Below the pieces are notes generated by a model. It was not told where the DNA came from. It did no database searches and saw only the letters and a program-made list of their open reading frames with translations. From Actinomycetota bacterium (GTDB lineage: Bacteria > Actinomycetota > Actinomycetes > Nanopelagicales > Nanopelagicaceae), in NCBI GenBank assembly GCA_026392815.1, contig JAPLBI010000053.1:1-5359 (forward strand): a stretch of DNA of 5,359 bases. Direction: 5' to 3'. The translations under genes were made by a program, and so were the position numbers. This document shows positions 1-5,359 of the stretch, one piece after another (position 1 is the first letter of the stretch; every line of letters begins with the position of its first letter).

Positions 1-381
1 GCCGGCAAAGAGAGTTATTACATTCTTTATCCAACTCCGAATTTAGATGCAGATATTGATTGGAAGACTCAAGCGCGTCCATATCGTGATCACATGATCA
101 AGACTCTTGAAGATCGCGGTTACACCGGCTTTGGCGGTTCAATTGAAACCGAAGTAATGACCACGCCACTTGATTGGCAAGCGCAAGGCATGGAACGCGG
201 CGCACCATTTGCTAGCGCACATACCTTCTTCCAGACCGGACCTTTCCGACCACGCAATATCGCAGCTGGTTTTGAAAATGTGGTCTTCGCTGGCTCTGGT
301 ACACAACCAGGCGTTGGCGTTCCGATGGTTTTGATTTCTGGTCGCTTAGCGGCAGAGCGAATCGTAGGTCCGGTTAAGTAA
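1..381 (+). CDS. crtI: Phytoene desaturase, C-terminal part (5' end outside window)
   Basis: This is the last 126 codons of a CrtI-type phytoene desaturase, an FAD-dependent, membrane-associated enzyme that introduces double bases of conjugation into phytoene on the way to lycopene. The reading frame is open from the first base, so the start lies upstream of the window. Visible family features are YYILYPTPNL near the beginning, a TPLDW segment, then ASAHTFFQTGPFRPRN, and finally the C-terminal FAD-contacting block FAGSGTQPGVGVPMVLISGR followed by a short tail. The order and spacing match the C-terminal end of bacterial CrtI. The TAA stop at 379-381 is directly followed by the GTG start of crtB in the same frame. 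Which desaturation product it makes (neurosporene, lycopene or other) cannot be told from this fragment. The family call is secure; the coordinates are partial. Confidence 0.93.
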   Translation, partial: AGKESYYILYPTPNLDADIDWKTQARPYRDHMIKTLEDRGYTGFGGSIETEVMTTPLDWQAQGMERGAPFASAHTFFQTGPFRPRNIAAGFENVVFAGSGTQPGVGVPMVLISGRLAAERIVGPVK

Positions 382-1200
382 GTGAGCGAGTTAAACGCTG
401 CAGGGATTACCGATCCTGAACTTCGCGCATCCTACGCAGAGTGCAAACGGCTTAACTCGCTACATGGCAAGACTTATTACCTAGCAACTCTTTTGTTACC
501 AGCGAGCAAGCGACCATTTGTTCACGCACTTTATGGTTTTGCACGCTATGCCGATGAGATTGTTGATGATTTAGCCTCACTAGTCGGACGCGCACTAATC
601 GATACGGTGCAGCGCTTTGATATCCCCCACCAACATTTCATAGATTTCTTGCACTCTATGGAGATGGATCTAACTGTTACTCAATATCAAACCTTTGATG
701 ATCTATATGAGTACGTATATGGATCGGCAGCAGTTATTGGTCTCCAAATGGTGCCGATCCTGGGCGGAGATACCGTTAACTCGTTAGAGGCTGCCAAGAA
801 CCTGGGCGTTGCCTTCCAACTCGCTAACTTTATTCGCGATGTTGGCGAAGATTTAGACCGCGGCCGCGTTTACTTGCCGCTACAAGAACTTGCCGAACAT
901 GGCGTAACTCGCCAAATGTTGGAAGCGCGCAAGTTAACTCCTGAGATTATTAGCGCACTTAAGTTTCAGATCGCTCGCGTTCGCCAACTACAGAAGGCTG
1001 CCGAACCAGGTATTGCGCTACTAGATAAGACCAGCCAGCCATGTATCCGCGCAGCAAGTGAGTTGTACTGTGGAATCGTTGATGAGGTAGAAAAAATTGG
1101 TTATGACATCTTTAATAAGCGCGCCAAGACTTCGACAGCTCGCAGAGCGCGAGTGGCTTTTGCGGCTTATATAAGAGCCGTTGCAGCGCGTTTGCGCTAA
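382..1200 (+). CDS. crtB: Phytoene synthase, shorter than usual
   Basis: A 272-residue trans-isoprenyl diphosphate synthase of the squalene/phytoene synthase family, which joins two geranylgeranyl diphosphates head-to-head into phytoene, the substrate of the CrtI encoded just upstream. The first Asp-rich motif is DEIVD at residues 58-62 and the second is DVGED at 153-157, followed by LDRGRVYLP; both bind Mg-diphosphate. SAAVIGLQM (115-123) and QLANFIRD (146-153) are also typical. The start is GTG, immediately after the crtI stop; only a weak AGG at 366-368 lies upstream, so translation is probably coupled to crtI. Oddity: from D62 the protein passes within about 15 residues to DTVQRFDIP (74-82), where family members usually have roughly 40, so one or two helices seem to be missing without loss of frame. 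Activity is therefore less certain than identity. Confidence 0.93.
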   Translation: MSELNAAGITDPELRASYAECKRLNSLHGKTYYLATLLLPASKRPFVHALYGFARYADEIVDDLASLVGRALIDTVQRFDIPHQHFIDFLHSMEMDLTVTQYQTFDDLYEYVYGSAAVIGLQMVPILGGDTVNSLEAAKNLGVAFQLANFIRDVGEDLDRGRVYLPLQELAEHGVTRQMLEARKLTPEIISALKFQIARVRQLQKAAEPGIALLDKTSQPCIRAASELYCGIVDEVEKIGYDIFNKRAKTSTARRARVAFAAYIRAVAARLR

Positions 1201-1206
1201 AGTAAA

Positions 1207-1292
1207 TCTCGCGGGAGCCGCTGAAACGGCTGAGAGGATCTGAAATTCAGATCGACCGCTTGACCCGTCCGGTAATGCGGATGCGGAAAGGG
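1207..1292 (+). promoter_or_regulatory. TPP riboswitch (THI element)
   Basis: The region has the order of conserved TPP aptamer pieces. P2 is GCCG/CGGC (1217-1220 with 1227-1230), followed by the pyrimidine-sensing CUGAGA at 1230-1235. A strong P3-side hairpin GATCTG/CAGATC lies at 1237-1253, then GACCGCTTGACC. P4/P5 are CCG 1265-1267 with CGG 1284-1286 and TCCG 1268-1271 with CGGA 1278-1281, around the GGTAATGC loop. The closing P1 helix looks short. Its 3' side runs into GGAAAGGG (1285-1292), which is also the ribosome binding site of the ATG at 1300, so control is probably by hiding the Shine-Dalgarno sequence when TPP is bound. No intrinsic terminator (hairpin plus T run) is seen between the aptamer and the gene. 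It begins only a few bases after the crtB stop codon. Confidence 0.9.
1285..1292 (+). promoter_or_regulatory. Ribosome binding site within the riboswitch 3' end
   Basis: The purine run GGAAAGGG ends 7 nt before the ATG at 1300. It overlaps the 3' strand of the TPP aptamer's P4 and P1 region, so ligand-stabilised folding would make it unavailable to ribosomes. This placement supports the choice of the 1300 start for the transporter reading frame. Confidence 0.7.
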
Positions 1293-1299
1293 TAAAACT

Positions 1300-1825
1300 A
1301 TGTCATCTACATTTTTAACTATTTGGGGATATGAACTTTCTTATCTCGAACTAATCGCGGTGATGGCCTCTTTCATCGGAGTTGCACTTGGCATAACCGG
1401 TAAGCGAATTACTTGGCCATGGTGGGCGCTAAGTTCTGTGCTCTATGGGGTTCTATTCTTCCAATGGGAACTATATGCCAGCGCTGCGGCCTGGCGGATT
1501 GAAGAACAGCCATCGCGCAAATGTTGTAATTGCAATTATCTTGGCAACCCTAGCTCTAGCACCGCTACTTAAGTACTGGGGCGCGGCATCAACCTATGCT
1601 GATGCGATTCTATTCTTCGGTTCACTTTCAGCACAGATTTTGATGGTCTATGAAAAGTTTGAAAGTTGGATTATTTGGTTGGTCGTAGATGCTGGATATG
1701 TAGCACTTTATGCATCACAGGATTTACTCTTTACTTCAGTGCTTTATATAACTTTCACAGTTCTAGCGGCTATGGGATGGAGCAAGTGGTATGGAGCTCA
1801 TCGCAGCGCTAGCCGATCTCTGTAA
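1300..1825 (+). pseudogene. PnuC-family (PnuT-like) vitamin transporter, frameshifted
   Basis: Two overlapping frames together make a PnuC-type membrane transporter. The first frame (from ATG 1300) gives about 62 family-like residues: SYLELIAVMASFIGVALGITGKR, then the Trp-rich ITWPWWALSSVLYG and FFQWELYASA; it then turns into non-family sequence and stops at 1572. The second frame is family-like from about 1487 (RPGGLKNSHRAN) through a helix VVIAIILATLAL, then ILFFGSLSAQILMVYEKFESW, IIWLVVDAGYVALYAS and a last helix, ending at 1825. Joined, they give about 174 residues, short of the roughly 200 or more usual for the family. The helix normally following ELYASA (LQ-rich, ending in a GW motif) is absent. 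The TPP riboswitch upstream points to thiamine as the substrate (PnuT) and not nicotinamide riboside. It is either a decayed gene or a sequence/assembly error; as written no full transporter is made. Confidence 0.82.
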
Positions 1826-2327
1826 GGAGAAGTCGCGGCCCGTCATTGCAATTGATGGGCCAGCTGGGGCGGGGAAAACAACCTTGGCTCATGAAATTTT
1901 CTTAGCCCTAAGCAACAAGATGTCTGTACAAGTTATTCATATGGATGACTTGTACGACGGCTGGGATAACGCTCTATCGAAAGACCTTTCCAAGATTCTG
2001 CAATACCTAGTTAGTCAACATGAAGCGAAATCTCCCGCCAATATTCAAAGGTATAACTGGGAGAGTTCTTCCTTCGGCGAAAGTGAAGAACTGCCGGTTA
2101 GCGATCTCCTAATTCTCGAGGGAGTTGGTTGCGGAGATAAAGAGTTGCAGGATCGATTTGCAGCTCTAATCTGGATGGAGATTGACCCCACAGATGGCTT
2201 AAAGCGCGTATTAGATCGCGATGGCGCGCAGATGCATGAGCAGATGCAAAAGTGGCTTGGAACACAAGCCGAATATTTCTTACAACACTCAACGCGCGAA
2301 AAGGCAGATTTCATTCTCACTACCTAA
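1791..2327 (+). CDS. P-loop kinase, uridine kinase-like (NK family)
   Basis: A 178-residue cytoplasmic P-loop kinase of the uridine kinase/nucleoside kinase type. Walker A is GPAGAGKTT at residues 23-31 after a hydrophobic strand VIAID. MDDLYDGW (51-58) matches the family's substrate-side MDDxY segment, IQRYNW (85-90) matches the R-Y-D/N-W motif, and LLILEGVG (106-113) is the second core strand. RVLDRDG (139-145) supplies the lid-type arginines and is followed by a W..Q.EYF segment. The ATG has a GGAG (1779-1782) 8 nt upstream. The start lies inside the 3' end of the transporter, a 35-nt overlap, so it probably depends on translation of that gene. Such proteins are common in Actinobacteria and often annotated as uridine kinase, but the true substrate is unknown to me. 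The position behind a TPP riboswitch and a vitamin transporter allows a vitamin or nucleoside salvage role, which is inference only. Confidence 0.85.
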   Translation: MELIAALADLCKEKSRPVIAIDGPAGAGKTTLAHEIFLALSNKMSVQVIHMDDLYDGWDNALSKDLSKILQYLVSQHEAKSPANIQRYNWESSSFGESEELPVSDLLILEGVGCGDKELQDRFAALIWMEIDPTDGLKRVLDRDGAQMHEQMQKWLGTQAEYFLQHSTREKADFILTT

Positions 2328-2337
2328 AATTGCAGAT

Positions 2338-4284
2338 ATGTCCGATCTAACTGGCGAGCTAATTGATGGGCGCTATCAGCTCCTTCGCCAGATGGCGGCA
2401 GGTGGCATGGCGACAATTTATGAGGCAGTTGATACCCGCTTAGATCGCAAGGTGGCGGTAAAGATAATGCATCCCCATCTTGCTCAGGATGAACAATTTG
2501 TAGAACGCTTTATTCGCGAAGCCAAAGCATCAGCCGCGCTTTCTCATCCCAATATTGTTTCGGTACAAGATCAGGGTTGGAATCAGAACGGAACGCCTGC
2601 GGTATTTCTTGTAATGGAGATGGTCGAGGGCCACACCCTTCGTGAATATTTAAATGAGCAAGGCTCGCTCTCAGTTGCCAACGGAATTCAATTTCTCTTA
2701 CCTGTCTTAAGCGCACTTGCCGCAGCGCATAAAGTTGGAATCGTTCATCGCGATATCAAACCTGAAAATATTCTGATCTCTAAAGAAGGACGCATCAAGA
2801 TCGCTGACTTTGGTTTAGCAAAGGGGCCGCTGCTTGGCACAACGATGACCGCCGAATCCAGCGTCATACTCGGCAGCGTTTCATACCTATCCCCTGAACA
2901 AGTCCAGCGCGGAATTGCCGATGCACGTAGTGATGTTTACTCCGCTGGAATTACCGCATTTGAAATCTTTACTGGCGAAAAACCATTCGCAGGTGATGAA
3001 CCAATTCAGATCGCTTATATGCACGTTAATGAACGCGTGCCTTTGATGAGCACAAAGAAAAGCAGTATCCCGGCCGAACTAGATCAATTGATCCAGCGTG
3101 CTACAAATTCAGACCCAGATGGACGTCCCAAAGATGCCGGCGAATTCCATGCCGCACTTAGCGCCATCGCACAATCACTTGACCCAAATCAGAGACAGAT
3201 GAGTTTGGAGCTAGATATCCCTATTGCTCCGATGCGCCCGGCATCGAAGAAACCAAGTCGCCGTGAACGTGCGCGCGCCGAAAAGGAAAAGACTGTGTCG
3301 CTAAAGAAAAATCGTGAAGACTCAAATGAATTACCTGAAAAGGGAGAGCCGACAAAGCGCGAAACAACGGCGCAGATTAAAAAGCGTAAGAAGATAAGCA
3401 AGCGAGTTCGTCGTAATCGCTTTATCGCAGCCGGTCTGGCAATTTCACTAGGAATCTTTGGTTGGTATGCACTCGTCGGTCCAGGCTCACGTGTGGTTGT
3501 GCCATCAATTGTCGGTGCGACAGAGAACCAAGCGTTAAGCGCGCTATCTCCTCTTGGGCTAACGCTGGTGATCTCTGAAAAACGCTTTGATGAAGAAGTC
3601 GGCGATGGCCAGATTATCGAATCTGATCCTGCAGGTGGCGGCAAAGTTGATGCCGGCGGACAAGTAAAGGCGATTATCTCCAAAGGCCCAGAACGTTATG
3701 TAATTCCGATGTTGGTTGGGCTCACGCCAGAGGCAGCGGTAAATCTTCTTGCAAAGTCTCCAATAAAAGTTGGCGAGTTAAAGGAAGTCTTTAACGATAG
3801 AACGCCTAAGGGATTTGTTATCTCATCAAGCCCTGCGCAAGGTGAGAAAGTTAAGCGCGATGCAATAGTTGATATCTTGGTAAGTAAGGGCGTAGAAACG
3901 CTTGATGTAGTTTCCTATGTTGGAAAGTCGGCCGACCAAGCGCTAAATGAATTGACTGAAGCTGGGTTTGATGTCGAAACAATCGATCAATTTAGCGAAA
4001 ACGTTTTAGCAGGTGCCGCTATAAGCCAGGTTCCATCAGGCGGAGCACCGCTACCAAAGGGCGAGAAAATCGCGTTGACGATTTCTAAGGGATCGCAATT
4101 TGTATTTATCCCTAACGTCTTCTCACTTACCGAAGCAAAGGCTCGCGCAGCGCTTGCAGATCTAGAACTTAAAGTTGTCGTAAAGAAGATCGGCGCCAAG
4201 AAGGTCAAGTCGGTCACAAATATCGCTCCGAAGGTCGGCACGAAGGTTAAACGTGGCAGCACGGTTACGATCACAGTAGGGTAG
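2338..4284 (+). CDS. pknL: Transmembrane PASTA-domain Ser/Thr protein kinase (PknL/PknB family)
   Basis: A 648-residue membrane receptor-type Hanks kinase. Cytoplasmic kinase domain, about residues 12-280: Gly loop MAAGGMATIY (19-28), Lys42 in VAVKIM, Glu61 of helix C, catalytic HRD 137-139 with KPEN, DFG 157-159, activation-loop Thr/Ser at 168-175, and SPE 185-187. A basic, Lys/Arg-rich linker (about 300-361) leads to one membrane helix at about 362-381. Four extracellular PASTA domains follow at about 385-450, 451-518, 519-585 and 586-648, each ending in a SKG-like strand; the third lacks the usual V-P-x-x-x-G proline. PASTA domains bind peptidoglycan fragments, so cell-wall sensing is the expected role. 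Start: ATG 2338, 10 nt after the previous stop, puts the family N-terminus (LIDGRYQLL) right after; the open frame extends upstream to 2221 but that part is a shadow of the preceding gene. The pknL symbol rests on the R-L-D-R-x-V-A-x-K-x-M-H-P signature and is tentative against pknB. Confidence 0.95.
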   Translation: MSDLTGELIDGRYQLLRQMAAGGMATIYEAVDTRLDRKVAVKIMHPHLAQDEQFVERFIREAKASAALSHPNIVSVQDQGWNQNGTPAVFLVMEMVEGHTLREYLNEQGSLSVANGIQFLLPVLSALAAAHKVGIVHRDIKPENILISKEGRIKIADFGLAKGPLLGTTMTAESSVILGSVSYLSPEQVQRGIADARSDVYSAGITAFEIFTGEKPFAGDEPIQIAYMHVNERVPLMSTKKSSIPAELDQLIQRATNSDPDGRPKDAGEFHAALSAIAQSLDPNQRQMSLELDIPIAPMRPASKKPSRRERARAEKEKTVSLKKNREDSNELPEKGEPTKRETTAQIKKRKKISKRVRRNRFIAAGLAISLGIFGWYALVGPGSRVVVPSIVGATENQALSALSPLGLTLVISEKRFDEEVGDGQIIESDPAGGGKVDAGGQVKAIISKGPERYVIPMLVGLTPEAAVNLLAKSPIKVGELKEVFNDRTPKGFVISSSPAQGEKVKRDAIVDILVSKGVETLDVVSYVGKSADQALNELTEAGFDVETIDQFSENVLAGAAISQVPSGGAPLPKGEKIALTISKGSQFVFIPNVFSLTEAKARAALADLELKVVVKKIGAKKVKSVTNIAPKVGTKVKRGSTVTITVG

Positions 4285-4288
4285 GCAA

Positions 4289-5146
4289 ATGCCAAAAACC
4301 TCACCGCGTATCGGTGCACATACTCCGACTACCGGTGGAATGGCTAAGCGCTCTATCGCATATGCCGAAACAATCGGTGCCGAAGCGATCCAGGTCTTTA
4401 CCTCTAATCCACGCGGTTGGGCGATGCCTGAGACTAACCATGAAGCAGATGCGTTATTTCGTGAAAAGGCAGCGGCGTTAGATCTTGAGGTTTATGTACA
4501 CGCACCATTTCTAATCAACTTGGGTTCTCCAACTGAAGGAACTTATAAAAACTCACTTGCCTCTACCGAGTTTTCATTAAAGCGCGGCAAAGAAATTGGC
4601 GCACATGGAGTTGTTATTCATACCGGCTCAGCCGTTAATGAAGATTTTATTGATAAGGCGTGGAAGCAGATCCATAAAGGGATGATGCCGATTCTTAACG
4701 CGCTAACTGATGATGCTCCGATGTTGCTCCTAGAACCAACTGCAGGCCAAGGACAATCACTCGTTAAGCGGTTAGAGGATCTGGAATATTACTTAAAGGC
4801 GCTGGAATACCACCCTAAAGTTGGCATCTGTCTTGATACCTGTCACGTCTTTGCGGCAGGCCATGACATCGCCAAAAAGGGCGGCATGAAAGAGACTTTA
4901 GATTTACTTGTTGAAGTCGCTGGCGCCGAACGTATCCAATTAATCCACGCCAATGATTCGATGGATGTCTGCGGTGCGCTTAAAGATCGCCACCAAAACA
5001 TTGGCGAAGGTTTTATTGGTGTAGATCCCTTCAAAGAGTTGCTAAAGCACCCAGCGGTTCAGAACGCTCCCCTAATTTTGGAGACACCTGGCATGGAACC
5101 AGAACACGGTAAAGAGGTTGAACTTCTCAAAGGTTTACGTGGATGA
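4289..5146 (+). CDS. nfo: Endonuclease IV (AP endonuclease, deoxyribonuclease IV)
   Basis: A 285-residue TIM-barrel AP endonuclease that cuts the DNA backbone 5' of abasic sites in base excision repair, using three zinc ions. All nine metal ligands expected from the E. coli enzyme can be placed: His71 (YVHAPFLIN), His111 (VIHTGS), Glu149 (LLLEPTAGQG), Asp183 and His186 (CLDTCHVFAAG), His220 (LIHANDS), Asp233 and His235 (KDRHQNIGEG) and Glu265 (ILETPG). The N-terminus RIGAHTPTTGGM and the QVFTSNPRGW segment are also typical, and the length is normal. The ATG lies 4 nt after the PASTA kinase stop, with AGGG at 4278-4281 as a likely ribosome binding site inside the kinase's last codons. Its TGA overlaps the next ATG (ATGA). 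Transcription is presumably shared with the kinase; no functional link between the two is evident. Confidence 0.97.
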   Translation: MPKTSPRIGAHTPTTGGMAKRSIAYAETIGAEAIQVFTSNPRGWAMPETNHEADALFREKAAALDLEVYVHAPFLINLGSPTEGTYKNSLASTEFSLKRGKEIGAHGVVIHTGSAVNEDFIDKAWKQIHKGMMPILNALTDDAPMLLLEPTAGQGQSLVKRLEDLEYYLKALEYHPKVGICLDTCHVFAAGHDIAKKGGMKETLDLLVEVAGAERIQLIHANDSMDVCGALKDRHQNIGEGFIGVDPFKELLKHPAVQNAPLILETPGMEPEHGKEVELLKGLRG

Positions 5147-5359
5147 ACGCGCGCCATCAACTCCAGTTAAAGCTTGCGCCTTGGGCGCTATTAGCGGTCT
5201 CAGCATCTTGGGGCGCAGCCTTCGTTTTGATGAAACCAGCGATTGAACGCCAGGCGGTAAATAGTTTTCTAGCAACACGCTTTGTGGTGGCAGTTCTTGC
5301 GATGGTAATTCTGCGCCCAAGTGTCTTGCAAAAGTTAAATCGCGAATTAATTTTGAAAG
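5143..5359 (+). CDS. EamA/DMT-family permease, N-terminal part (3' end outside window)
   Basis: The first 72 codons of a probable drug/metabolite transporter superfamily (EamA) membrane protein. The ATG overlaps the nfo stop codon in an ATGA arrangement, with AAAGG at 5129-5133 placed 9 nt upstream. After a short start, residues about 12-30 form a first membrane helix, PWALLAVSASWGAAFVLMK, carrying the W-G-x-x-F-V pattern seen at the start of EamA domains. AIERQAVNSFLATRFVVAVL then follows the family's pattern of a loop, an A-x-R-F motif and a second helix, ending in ILRP. The frame is open to the window end, so no stop is seen. The substrate cannot be predicted; related proteins export amino acids or other small metabolites. 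The identification rests on the N-terminal repeat unit only. Confidence 0.8.
   Translation, partial: MNARHQLQLKLAPWALLAVSASWGAAFVLMKPAIERQAVNSFLATRFVVAVLAMVILRPSVLQKLNRELILK

Noticed and set aside
1168..1175. TATATAAG inside the crtB 3' end as a -10 box for the riboswitch RNA
   Set aside because: Its distance to the aptamer is suitable, but no convincing -35 element lies 16-18 nt upstream, so a promoter cannot be supported; read-through from the crt genes is equally possible.
1181..1208. TTGCAG with TAAATC as a promoter before the riboswitch
   Set aside because: Transcription would start inside the aptamer and remove its 5' strand, which makes this a poor candidate.
1237..1253. Perfect inverted repeat GATCTGAAATTCAGATC as an operator or terminator
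   Set aside because: It sits exactly where the P3 side stem of the TPP aptamer belongs and has no T run after it.
1445..1486. Separate start at 1445 for the second half of the transporter
   Set aside because: The first 14 residues from this ATG are the other frame of the conserved WPWW-to-ELYASA region and look like random sequence; the family resemblance begins only at about 1487, so this is the 3' half of a broken gene and not an independent one.
1480..1500. Programmed ribosomal frameshift in the transporter
   Set aside because: No slippery run or stimulatory structure is evident, the needed shift is unusual, and a conserved membrane helix would still be missing after shifting.
2221..2337. 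Possible 39-residue N-terminal extension of the PASTA kinase
   Set aside because: It lies wholly within the P-loop kinase gene in another frame and its sequence is not family-like; the ATG at 2338 places the kinase domain at the usual distance from the start.
3189..3683. Long open frame on the minus strand within the PASTA kinase gene
   Set aside because: It is antisense to a clearly conserved coding region and its Ser/Pro/Arg-rich translation has no recognisable motif; the same holds for the other minus-strand frames at 2045-2320, 3987-4319 and 5135-5320.

Overview
The window looks like a piece of a streamlined actinobacterial chromosome, plausibly a freshwater planktonic lineage of the acI/Nanopelagicales type. 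This is inferred from actinobacterial-style protein sequences (a CrtB with the SAAVIGLQM motif, a PASTA kinase with the VAVKIMHPHLA signature), a balanced rather than high GC content, and almost no intergenic DNA. No rRNA or other taxonomic marker is present, so the lineage is a judgement and not a proof. All genes lie on the + strand and are packed with gaps of 0 to 10 nt or with overlaps. The only non-coding stretch of any size is the 99 nt between crtB and the pnuC-type gene, and a riboswitch fills nearly all of it.

Layout. 1-381: the C-terminal end of phytoene desaturase (crtI). 382-1200: phytoene synthase (crtB), starting on the base after the crtI stop codon and in the same frame. Together they make the early C40 carotenoid steps. 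1207-1292: a TPP riboswitch whose 3' end carries the ribosome binding site of the next gene. 1300-1825: a PnuC-family (PnuT-like, probably thiamine) transporter that is broken by a frameshift with apparent loss of an internal segment. 1791-2327: a small P-loop kinase of the uridine-kinase type, overlapping the transporter by 35 nt. 2338-4284: a transmembrane Ser/Thr protein kinase with four PASTA domains (PknL/PknB family). 4289-5146: endonuclease IV (nfo) with all nine metal ligands. 5143-5359: the start of an EamA/DMT-family permease, cut by the window edge.

How the parts fit. crtI-crtB is a pigment pair. The riboswitch starts a vitamin-uptake unit that would be shut off when thiamine pyrophosphate is plentiful, and the overlapping P-loop kinase may be co-translated with it. 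The PASTA kinase, nfo and permease follow without room for terminators, so the whole run could be one long transcript.

I did not find a new multi-gene defence or mobile system. The points most worth checking are the frameshifted transporter under an intact TPP riboswitch, an apparent in-frame loss of about 28 residues in CrtB, the zero-gap same-frame crtI/crtB junction, and the unassigned kinase inside a TPP-controlled unit.
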